Notes under the pieces: model-generated | What the model saw: the letters and a program-made list of their open reading frames with translations, nothing else | Told to the model about the DNA's origin: nothing | The model's database searches: none | Made by a program: the position numbers and the translations under genes | Source of the DNA: Adiantum capillus-veneris | Lineage: Eukaryota; Streptophyta; Polypodiopsida; Polypodiales; Pteridaceae | NCBI GenBank assembly: GCA_014529385.2 | Contig: CM043959.1 | Coordinates: forward strand, 86,923,529 to 86,987,528 | Length of the DNA stretch: 64,000 nt | Direction: 5' to 3' | Shown here: positions 1 through 9,626 of the stretch, piece after piece | Numbering within the stretch: the stretch's first letter is position 1 | Layout: the number at the start of each line of letters is the position of its first letter

Positions 1-767
1 TGCTCCCAACCCCGCTGGCATCACATGAAAATCAACCACTGCCTTTGCATCATACGCCTCCACTTCTAAGCTCTTTACAACACCCAAGCATTTTACTTTT
101 TGATGGTTTGCCAATCTAATCTGGAATCTTGACACCCCAGACACACTGTAAGACCCATCTTCTCAACGCATGAGTGTGTTATGACACATATTTGGGCTCC
201 ACCATCAACATAACCTTGTTGCTGATTTTTTCTTTTGTGCCACACATCTACTATTGGAGAGATGTCTGGTAGCTCATCCATTGCCAACACCTTCACTAAA
301 CCTCTCTCTGGTTCTTTCTCCATTGGGTTAACCATCCTCTTCCACTCTCGCTTTAGCTTGGGCACCATCTCTATAAGCTGACCAAAAGTAACATTTGCTT
401 TCCTGCTTGTCAGATCCTCCTTCAAGTCATAGCTTAATTGCCCATCCCATAGTGGAAAATCTGAAACATGAAACTTACGATGAGCCCTTATTTTCCTCTT
501 GGCCTTGACACCCTCGCCTTCATGGCTCTTTCCCTTCTTCTTGCTAGGACCTAGGGCACTTCTTCCTTCCTTATCTTGTGTGGTCCTCTTCCCAATAGGC
601 ATCACTAATGTATCCTCTAGCTTTGATGCCTTCTTCAAGGTGACTAGACTTATCACTTTTGTCTTTCCCTTTTCCTCTTGGGTTAATCCACTGGTTCCTT
701 CTTCTCCCTTAATTTCAATGCCATAATCATTTGACCTAGTTAGCACATGTCTTGGCAATGGATACAT
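1..767 (-). pseudogene. E6 gag C-terminus and retropepsin fragment
   Basis: The longest open stretch (767 to 93) is a basic linker followed by a segment with WDGQLSYDL and a leucine-rich helix, ending in an aspartic-protease active-site-like VDGGAQICVIT. The motif is D-G-G-A instead of the usual D-T/S-G-A. About 130 bp from the window edge the frame shifts by one base, and the protease continues in the new frame (LANHQKV, then KSLEVEAYDA) to base 1, so the flap and second half are present but out of register. In a gypsy element this enzyme cleaves the Gag-Pol polyprotein. With the frameshift and no RT visible this copy is inactive. Assignment to retropepsins rests on the motif and on its place after a zinc knuckle. 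Confidence 0.6.
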
Positions 768-780
768 GTCTCCCCCATCC

Positions 781-1697
781 TTGGTGGATTATCACATTGC
801 GGGCTGATGTGGGCCAACTCTCCACAATTATAACACGTGGGTGTCTGTCTCCAGAACCTACCATTGCTTTGTCCAACACCATTCCTGGGTCTTTGTTCAC
901 CTCCTATCTACCACTTGCCTCATGTCTTGCCTAAGCCCATCATCTTGCACTGTTGTACTGACCACTGCTGGCATAACTTGAGGAGTAACAGAAACCAATG
1001 GTTCATGATGAACCCCTGGCATGCGACCTGGCAAAGAATTTATAGGTTGAAACTCAAACCTCCTGGGCAAAGACTCTACTCCTAGCTGACTCATTGTTCT
1101 CAGCTTCCACTCTTTGTTCCTCGCTACCTCTAGTGCATCTTCATATGTCCTAGGATTCTTTAGCTCCACTCTCCAACGTATATTCTCCCAAAGACCAACC
1201 AAGAACTTGTCCTTCTTCATCATGTCAGGTGGGGGTACTTGTGGTGCTAAGGCCTTGCACATCCGATCCCATGCCAATGAAAACTTACATATGTACGCAT
1301 CTAATGGCTCACCTTCCTTTTTCACCAAACCTTGTACTTCTTTCCACACTTTGTCAGGATCTTCTGTCTTCACAAACTCCACTTCCAATCCATGCGTTAG
1401 ATTGTCCCAACTCAATCTTACAGGTGGATCAGCTACACGCAAATCCTCTTCAAATGCTTTGGACCAAACTCATGCCATCACTCTTCAAAAAAATCTAGAG
1501 AAAACGTAACATCTTCGCTGGGTCATGAATCTGGTTGCTAATGCAGGCAACCTCCATCTTTTCCACAAGGCTTCCACATCTTCATCACTTCTTCCATGAA
1601 ATTCCGGATAAGAGAAATCCATGGCTACCCAAGTTACGATGCTTTGAGAGTCCCTTCGAACACACGTGCAAGAACCCAAAACTTTTGACTGACTCAA
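781..1697 (-). pseudogene. E6 gag (capsid and zinc knuckle), broken
   Basis: The 1442-897 stretch reads as a Retrotrans_gag capsid segment: KVWKEVQGL, LDAYICKFSLAWDRMC, then a helical LVGLWENIRWRVELKNP. An N-terminal piece (1697-1485) contains FHGRSDEDVEALWKRW. The two share a codon register but are separated by stops around 1485 and by an apparent frameshift. A CCHC zinc knuckle (C-x2-C-x4-H-x4-C, CYNCGELAHISPQC) lies at about 795-840 in a different frame from the capsid. Gag would form the particle shell and bind genomic RNA. At least two frame breaks make this copy non-functional. Confidence 0.7.
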
Positions 1698-1729
1698 TCC
1701 CTAGAAACTTCAATGGAGCTTGTCTTTAG

Positions 1730-2650
1730 ATAAGGACAAACACATGCACATCAAATGAGTTTTCATAGTTAATCATTGGAACTACAACAGGCAAAGGACA
1801 TTCCAGTATCTCTCTTAATCTTCTTGGCCCAAACATAAAGACTATGCGTTGTCTGAAAAAAAATCTTCCTGGACACATGAACATTTATTTGGATTCTTTG
1901 TGTTAAATGAAAAGGAGTGAATTGAGGTCTGTTTTGATCATCCATTAAAGCCAACCATTCAGCTCCCAAGAAGGCACACCTGACTTATCCTCTGATTTTG
2001 CTAGAATTTCAGCAGCATAACGTCATAAATGGCTCAAAAGACCAAAAAACCAGCCATCACAACTTGAAAAAAAATTGACAGAGTTTCCCCAGAAGTAGAG
2101 CAGTAAGAAGCCAAAATATAGACTGTATATGTATGCATAACCTGCCAAACAATAAAACCCGAGCATCAAGTAGAAATCACTAGTACATAGCCTATGGCGA
2201 GGTCACGAAAAGGATGCTCTAGCCACCTGTATCACCGAAAGGATCTCACATTTGAGAATCCCCCAGCTCAATAAAACCTCACGCTATTGACCCTCTCACA
2301 AAAGCTTATGCAAATCTCGTAGAGTCAAGTCTCAAAAACGACTATCTTCCAAACCAAGTCTCAGAAATGGTGGGACTGCCAAATAAAACCAAGTATGGCT
2401 CCACCAAGGCGTACAATGGCAGTATCCACAAGTAACGTACAATACAAGACAATGTGCTCAAACAGGCGCCAAATGATGCATACCCACGGCAACTGCAAGT
2501 GACTCCCACTTTCCAGTGTATCACTCTACTCCAGCTACATGTACCTGTGTGAATCACATGTACCTATACCTATCCCTATAACCTGTAACCTGTAATCTAT
2601 AACCGGTAATCTGCAATTTGTACTCCCGAAGCTGAAGGTACTCGAAGAAG
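1730..2650 (-). other. E6 leader, no gene seen
   Basis: Between the gag start and the PBS-like site. I see only short chance ORFs and no conserved domain. Confidence 0.5.
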
Positions 2651-2669
2651 ATCCTCTGTGGGGGCGCCA
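2651..2669 (-). promoter_or_regulatory. Putative primer-binding site of E6
   Basis: On the minus strand it starts TGGCGCC and ends GAGGAT. The first seven bases match the tRNA-Asp type site used by E1, E2 and E5; the rest is diverged. It lies directly inside the presumed LTR end. Confidence 0.45.
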
Positions 2670-2677
2670 AAAGAATA

Positions 2678-3700
2678 TGATCGGGATGGAAAGACACACA
2701 ACACCTCTATAATCACCCGACACACACTCTTGGGATGATACACACACACATACACACACTATGGGGCACCACTCGGCTTACACAACCCACCTGGCCGAGA
2801 CAAGGAACACACTGATGGAGGGAGAGGAGAGAGACTACCCATTTTCCCACTCAACACAAAGACACACACACACACACAAATAACTCAGCTCAAAAGAGGA
2901 AGATATCTGATGTTAGATACAATTGAGCTTGGGCCAACACCAATGGGGCAAATATCTCACACAATATGGATGAAATATGCCAGATACAGTCACAAATTTG
3001 AACAGAGGCTTCGCTCACAGGAGAAACTTACACAACCAAAACAGCAAGAAAAAGTGAGAAACAAATGGACAGCGCCATTGCATCTGAAGCGGCCAAAAAC
3101 CTTAGTCTATAATATCAAAGTGCTCAAATCCGACCTCGGATGAGCAGTTTATGGCCAAAACAGGCTCCAAAAACAGCAAAAACTCAGTTGCAGTTGTTCC
3201 TCCTCTTCTGTCCATGTTTTGCTGGTCTTTTTCTCAGGTTTTTCAGTGTCCACGCTTCACTTTATCACTTGGGCACCTTTGGTCTTTTAGTTGACCTCAA
3301 ACGGACCCCGAACAGGCCAAACAATGGCCACGTAGTGCATTTTTTCACCCTTCTACATCCATCCGCACACCTGGCACTCAACTTTTTCCAATAATGCATC
3401 CCGTAACCACGTGAAGTGGTCCCCCAAATATAGTCCTCATGATGACCTTTCTTCATAATCATCACAAAAAAAACACCCACGTTCTGTCAAGTATTGACCC
3501 CATTCGACCTCTTGACGCCACTAGATGCCATCTTACGCACCTTCTTACCTCATGTCGTCGGCCCATGGATAGCTTCTTTGAGAAGTTTTACGCGCTAGCA
3601 ACTCCTCCTTATTATAGAAAAAACTGGTACTGGTGATAGTGAAAATCGATGTACTATGTACACGTTGTCCTACCTGTACACATGTGGGTCCCACGCAACC
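2678..3700 (-). repeat. Putative 5' LTR of E6 (right border unresolved)
   Basis: The inner border is inferred from the PBS-like site and a TG at 2678 (CA on the minus strand). No second LTR copy is in the window, so length and outer border are not established. A TATA-like element on the minus strand near 3,612 fits an LTR promoter. (CA)-rich tracts occur at 2,740-2,760 and 2,860-2,880. Confidence 0.35.
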
Positions 3701-3744
3701 ACCTGGCTCTGGAAAATGGGCAATCCTTTATCTGATGCACCATG

Positions 3745-3749
3745 CATGT
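3745..3749. repeat. TSD (CATGT), left flank of E1
   Basis: Five bases immediately before the first TG of the E1 5' LTR, identical to 39203-39207. Confidence 0.9.
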
Positions 3750-4325
3750 TGTTAACCCTCACGGCTCACGGACACCCCATCACCTACAACGGACGTGTAT
3801 TATGTATTTGGTAGAGTCAGGTACCGGGCTTGTCGGACCAATAGGAAAAGGGTAAGAGTGATCGCCGATGAGAGGCGCACTCTAACTGGGACATTCAAGG
3901 GATTAGTTGGCTAAGCATGGGCGCCCAAGTGTGAATGGGGTGAGCTCATATAAAAGCCAACTAAACCTAAAATTCACTTATTCTCTCATTTGTGCAATAG
4001 AAGAGTGCTCTTGCTCCATCTCCATCTCCATCTTCTTCTTCTTCACCTCCTTGTGTGTGTGTATGTGAGAGAGAGAGAGAGAGAGAGTGCGATCGAGCAT
4101 TGCGGCGGCACGACGGCAGTGAAGCGGTTGAGCGCAACGTAGCGGCGTCTCCTTCTTCTTCGCTGTAAGGAATCCTCCACGGCAGGAGCATAGAGCGGTG
4201 AGTGACACACCATTGCTCTCTTTTGAGCTTACTAGTAAAGCTAGTTGTGTGCTTGGAGCCGTCTATGGCTCGCACACGGTGTAACAGCAAGTCCCTTGCT
4301 TCGACAGTGCGGCAAGGAGCGCACA
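3750..4325 (+). repeat. E1 5' LTR (576 bp)
   Basis: Starts TGTTAACCC, ends GCGCACA, and is repeated at 38571-39202 with about nine substitutions by eye plus a microsatellite length change. A TATA box (CATATAAAAG) lies at 3948-3957 and a (GA)n tract at 4066-4087 downstream of it. Confidence 0.93.
3948..3957 (+). promoter_or_regulatory. TATA box of E1 5' LTR
   Basis: CATATAAAAG about 200 bp into the LTR, conserved in the 3' LTR near 38768. It marks the U3/R region of the element promoter. Confidence 0.75.
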
Positions 4326-4329
4326 TTTT

Positions 4330-4347
4330 TGGCGCCGCTGCCGGGGA
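4330..4347 (+). promoter_or_regulatory. Primer-binding site (tRNA-Asp type), E1
   Basis: TGGCGCCGCTGCCGGGGA starts five bases after the LTR. It matches the complement of the plant tRNA-Asp 3' end as I recall it, with one difference. This is the start site of minus-strand DNA synthesis. Confidence 0.85.
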
Positions 4348-5375
4348 ATCGCCCTGCACTAAGCCCAAGAGGCACTTTGTGCTTCTCCTATGAGTTGTTT
4401 GTAGTAGGAAAGAAGAGGAAGAGGAAGAGGAATGAGTTGTTTTTTTGTAAGTTGTTAATTTCTGTGTTGTCTACAAGTTCTGTGATTTCTGTATAATGTT
4501 GTGTTTTTTGTTTGCACACAGTCTTTGCACAATTAGTAGTCGTTAGCTTGTTTGCAGTGAATGAATAAGTAGGAAGGCAGTTAGCAATTTCTGTTTGCAC
4601 ACAGTCTGTACACAGTTTTCTGTCAAGGTTTGGCTGCACACAGTCTTTGCACAGTAAGGTAGCAAGAGAGGAAGTAGGTGGACAGTTAGCCCACTGCCAG
4701 TAAGCAGTTAGCAGATTAGTCAGTGGTTAGCAGCACTGTTAGTAAGTAGATAAGGTAGTGAGCTGTCTGTGAGCTGTTGACTGGGAGGTTAGGTAGGTGA
4801 GAGTGTGTGTGGCCAAGAAAGGGTCACCTAAACCGCGCGCGGTCATTGCCCAAAAAAAAAAAAAACGAAAATATTTAAGCGTGAGTGACTAGGGGGCTAC
4901 ACTAAAATTTTGATCGGGATCGAGATCATTTCCCCAAGCCCAAGCCCAAGCCCAGGCCCAGGCCCAGGCCTCAGTCCTATGATATATACTAGACTCACTC
5001 TTATATATATACCCTACCCCCTCAAGAGGGAATGAGAGCATGTGGGGCAAGTCCTCCACTCTCCTCCCTTCTCTTCCCACTTGCACCCTTAGACTTTCTA
5101 ATTTGGGCCTAGTTCCCTACTAGAAATTGACGGTTTTAGGGATTCCGAGGGCATAAAGTGACCAAACGGAGGGCTGTAAAGCACGGCATGTCCCTCTGAC
5201 CGAGACGCTCGTTTTGAGCTATCATACATTCTATTCTATAGCTAGGTCACAAAAAAAGGTCCAAAAAATCAAAAAATAAATAAATAAGAAAAGACTTGGG
5301 TTGCAAAACACCCAAAATTACTAGGTGAGCAGCCTTCACGGGCCCTCACTGACACTTCTAGGGGATCCAAGTCAT
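4348..5375 (+). other. E1 leader with short direct repeats
   Basis: Non-coding leader of about 1 kb. It has three copies of a GCACACAGTCTTTGCAC-like unit (4514, 4597, 4636), an A-tract near 4851-4865, and a CCAAGC/CCAGGC hexamer array at 4932-4970. No gene seen. Confidence 0.7.
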
Positions 5376-8300
5376 ATGAACCTACGCTCTGGATGAGTGT
5401 TAGAGCACGAGCATATTGGTAGTACCTCCATTTACGCGGGCACCCATTATTCCTCCACCCTAGGTTCTGGACCTTCGGCCGGGACTCAAGGTAGCGCGAC
5501 CCAAGATCCTCATATCACGTCTAGTGATTCTTCCTCTGACTACGAAGTCATGGAGGGGTATCCTACACCAAACCTTGATAGTTCAAGTCAAGACATGCAT
5601 GCCATGGGCCCACGGCCCGGGTCCAACATGTTTAGCCGCTTAAAAGAGACCCTTGGTAGAGCTACTCGCTCCGAACATGCGGTTAATGAAATAAATGAAG
5701 GGAGTGGGAAAGTAAATTCGTCATTCATGCCTAAAATGGACCCTGTGCTTCTTGAGAGTGTGCATGTGAATGTTCCATCCACTGCACCTCCTGATCCTTT
5801 AGGACTATCTCCCTCTGAGGTTTTACTACCCGATGGTAGGAGTCTTGCCGAAGTGCAAGAGATCGAACGCTATATGCAAGCAACAAGGGAGAGGGAAATT
5901 GAGAACCTACGAGGGCTAGAACAAAGTCGAGCCCTAAAAGCAAAGGCTCCTATGACAACAATCATGCCAGCCGAGCAACCGAGTGCTCCCAAGGTAGCAG
6001 TCACGGAGGGGCAAGCTATGGGGAGCAATAATGCTTCCACTTCAAGGGAAACCTCCAGCACGCCAGGCCTAGATGGGATATTCCTAAAAAAAAATTGGGA
6101 GTATGACCTACAAGCAGAAGCTTTAACTGATCGGTACACAGGACACACCTATCATGTGGGTTGGTTAGATGTTCTACAATCCACATCGGGTGCTACTAGC
6201 ATAGATGAGCAACAACAGAAAGTCTGTGATGTCCTCCATAGGATTGTCGAGTTAGAAAGACACAACACAGGGATCAACATGCCTTCAACAGGCCTAATGA
6301 TATTCTTGGATACGGGAAAGGCCAACCAACCAACCCTGTCACAAATGGAGACTCCCTTAGTGAGCCCCATTGATCCTCCATATGTTGTTTCGCCAGGAGC
6401 CTCAGTACAATCTGAGCCCACAAGTGGCAGCTTTACCTTCCCAAATCTAGCTCATCTTTCTCTTAATGACACTACGGCTACCATGCATATCCCAATGGTG
6501 AGCATGACAAGAAGTACACCATGGAGTTCATTTGTTAACACTGCGCCGATGCCTAGTAGCACAGTGCCCCCAACTATACCTACATGTATGTATCAATCAT
6601 GTGCACCTATCGTACCTCAGCCTCATGTAGCTCCTACACCTCCGATTATTCCAAGAGCTTACAATCCACAATGGAATTATCCAAGCTCTTATACGAGTGG
6701 AGCCATGCCATTTAATAATAACATGCCATATCAGGCACCCCCTATGCCTAGGGCCACGCCTGTAAACTTTGGACCACCGTCTGGTACACCACCATACGAA
6801 ATTTGGGACCCAAGAGCCGCGCGTATGCCAAGGCCAAGGCCAACTCCCATCTCACATGTGGTTCCAGGAGCATATACACCTATTATACATGCTCAAATAG
6901 GAGATTTGGCAGCATTTGCTCAAACTATCGGTCGCTCTATTGCGGAAAACATGCGCAGTGCACCTGATAGAGAGCCTAGGAGCAAGGCAGTTCAAGTAGC
7001 TAAGCTCACACAGAAATTCAGTGGAGACGGAGATTCTAGAAAGCATATGGAAGTCTTTGAACATGTGTGCGATTCCTTGGAAGAGCACAATGAGCTACAT
7101 AAGTGTAAGGCTTTGAGTTTGACCCTAAGCGGAAAGGCTAGAGATTGGTATAGAACCTTAAGAGTAGAAGATAAAACGATCTACTCTACTCTTAGGAGAC
7201 TGTTCTTAAAAGAATACATACGAGAGGGAGTACTTTGGGGTGTAGCCTCTCAGCTCCAGAAAGCCCAACGAGAAGAAGGTGAATCCGTGAGAGACTTCAT
7301 TAGTCGCCTAAAGAATTTGAATTCTCGATGCAATCCAAACGAGCGATTCAACAACAACCAATTGCTCGATAGATTCATTAGGGGACTACGACATGAAAGT
7401 ATCTATAATGGCCTAGTCATTAGAGGTATCACTACTTGGGAAGCAGTCACCATGAATGCAATCCAATTGGACGATAATTTAATGATTGCAGGAGAAAGAG
7501 TGTCTGCCGAGCCGAAGTCAAGTAGCTCGCAAGCATCAGGGCATGAGCCAATGAAGATAAAGCCAATCGTGAAAGAGCAAACGGTATCTGAGATGACTTT
7601 GGCAGATCTCACAAAGGCCATCCAAGAAAGCCTTAGGGGTAATCGTGCTCCACAAAACACTCATATGTATCCAAGAAGGGAGCAACAATGGTGCTCAATT
7701 TTCTTGGGCCCACATACTACGAGTGAATGCCCTACTTTCAGAGTAAAGTTTAACGGGACTTGTAACGCGTGTGGTAGGTATGGCCATCAAGCGAAGGATT
7801 GCCTAATGCTTAAACGCATCATGGAAAATAGACCGCCTATAGCTTGGGCAGACTCACCTCGAGTTCCTGCATTGATGCCTACCCCATCCATGGAGCAACA
7901 GTTGCCATTACAGCACATGGTCCCTAGAACCCAAAATGTGGTCCAAACCACACTGTTGCCACCTCCAGTGCTAGGACCGCAACCCCCTCATCCAAGAGTT
8001 ACACCTATGAACCAAATAGGTTGCGAGTCATCTAGTACTTATGTAGATTGCGAAGAAGACATAGACTCTAGTATCACCTATGGAGTCGACATGCTTGAGG
8101 AGTGTCCCATGTACTATATGGAAGACCATTGGGGACAAATCAAACCGGTATATCAAGCTACTGCGCTAGTAGCAAGAGGCCAAAACATTAATAGTTTTGC
8201 CAGGAGACCACCTCTTCAGTGCTACGAATGTGGTGGACCACATCGAGTAGTTGAGTGCCCCATTAGAATGCAAAAGAATGCTGCACTAATGCAAACAAGT

Positions 8301-8741
8301 CAAGGGAGTGCATTGTCAATGCCAATACTCATTTGTAATCATTCTGGCATAGATCATTTGATCGCACAGTGTCCTAACAATCCAAACGCACCAAAAATCA
8401 CACCATTGAACTTAATAGAGATTGTTGATGGGACACCACCAACTATAAACATAGCACCAGTGAATGCACTCACACGGTCGATGCTCCAAAAGCAAAATTA
8501 CATCCTCGAAGAGAGAGATGCTGCATCCATTGGCCGAGCGAGAAAGAAGAAAACACAAAGAAAGAAATCCCTTAATGCTTCTAGCTCAAAACCTAGTTCA
8601 AAGACTAACATAGGGACAGGAGAGGATCCTGTGTATATGAATGACCCTGAGGATGACTCAGATTCGATAGAGACCACGGAGACCAAAACTATTACTACAA
8701 AGGAAAAAGCCAGTGAGGAGGATCACGAGAGGGAATTATGA
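5376..8741 (+). pseudogene. E1 gag polyprotein
   Basis: The likely start is ATG 5376, opening MNLRSG, which matches the start region of the E2 gag. Codon 7 is TGA (5394-5396), and from 5397 the frame is open for 1114 codons. The N-terminal half is low-complexity, Ser/Pro/Met-rich. A Retrotrans_gag capsid domain lies at about 6990-7510 (SGKARDWYRTL, FLKEYIREG, LLDRFIRGLR). Nucleic-acid-binding knuckles are CNACGRYGHQAKDC (C-x2-C-x4-H-x4-C, about 7757-7800) and CYECGGPHRVVEC (C-x2-C-x3-H-x4-C, about 8220-8260). Gag would form the cytoplasmic particle and package RNA. The frame ends at TGA 8739-8741, yet coding continues in the same frame to the protease. The early and late TGAs could both be CGA-to-TGA decay; the late one could instead be a readthrough site. 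Confidence 0.85.
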
Positions 8742-9626
8742 CGAACACCAAAAGAGTATTCAAAGTTAAATCACCCAGTTGTGAACCCCCAAGATAAGCC
8801 ACGAGAGACGAAAAATGAGGATTGCAAGAGAAAGATTGGAACCTATCCAAACCCAACAGTGGAAATTGAACGAGTCCAACAACTGAGGGGTTTGGTGGAA
8901 GAAACTCAACGAACATTAGAACCTGAACCCAAACATATCCAGATGTCGGACACAGTGTTTCCCACACAAGTTCAACCTCACAAGAACTACAGGCCGTTAG
9001 CTATACCCAGTATCATTCGGGAAGAGAGTGAGGGTAGGACATCTGAAAGTGGACACACACCTTTCCTACTAGAGAGAATGTTTGGTGAGGGAATGCCCGA
9101 CCCCCTTGAGGAAGTGGAGATTCCATCTTCACCATTCTCTTGTCAGGGTCCTACGTCCCACAAGATGCCATTAAATGTTGCCAAATTGATGGATTTCATG
9201 TCTTCAAAAGTTAGAACCACCATCATGTCCAAACTATATAAAGACCCCGAGCTAGTCTCAGCTCTTCGAGCCTTCCTCAATGGAGAATTAAAGGCCGGAT
9301 TACCACAGTTTGCACATATGAACAAACCTGACTCGGTAATGAATGATGAGGAACATTTAGCACCACCATCTGACCTAGCGGGACATGAATCTGTAATTGA
9401 AGTACCCGTTAACAAGTTGGGGCAATACTTTGAAGGTGATGAATCTAATGCTACTCTGCCGATCACTACTAAAGGATTAACTGTAAAGGGAGTCCTTGAC
9501 GGTGGTGCGGGAGTCAGCATGGTGACAAAGAGTTGTTGGGAGTCTATGGGGCGACCTCACCTTGAAGCCACAAGCGTAGTGGTAAAAATGGCTAATGGAT
9601 CTATTGTTCGCCTATTGGAATGCTAA
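8742..9626 (+). pseudogene. E1 gag-protease continuation (first retropepsin, N-half)
   Basis: This segment is in the same frame as gag after the TGA at 8739. A GTG at 8781 is the first possible non-ATG start, but there is no good reason to think it is used. The C-terminal part contains the aspartic-protease loop VLDGGAGVSMVTKSCW (D-G-G-A, about 9495-9545) followed by the MANGS stretch. The frame stops at 9626, while the second half of the protease (MILGRPFM, about 9710) lies in the next frame from 9620. One lost base near 9610 explains this best. The E2 homologue has the whole protease in one frame, so E1 is damaged here. Confidence 0.75.

Larger units (their letters stand above)
1..3700 (-). 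mobile_element. E6: left-truncated, decayed Ty3/gypsy element
   Basis: On the minus strand the order is a putative 5' LTR (right), PBS-like site, about 950 bp of leader, gag, zinc knuckle and a protease that runs off the window at base 1. All coding parts carry stops or frameshifts. The right LTR border was not resolved. E1 may have inserted inside its U3, because a TATA-like TATAATAAG lies on the minus strand near 3,612, only about 140 bp from E1. RT, RNase H, integrase and the 3' LTR would lie to the left, outside the window. Confidence 0.65.

Noticed and set aside
490-520. Any feature at these window bases linked to the UBA-like note
   Set aside because: The note refers to ORF3 residues 490-518, which are window bases about 31777-31863; bases 490-520 are only E6 linker.
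4889-5086. Minus-strand ORF with a Trp-Ala repeat
   Set aside because: Product of the CCAAGC/CCAGGC hexamer array in the E1 leader.
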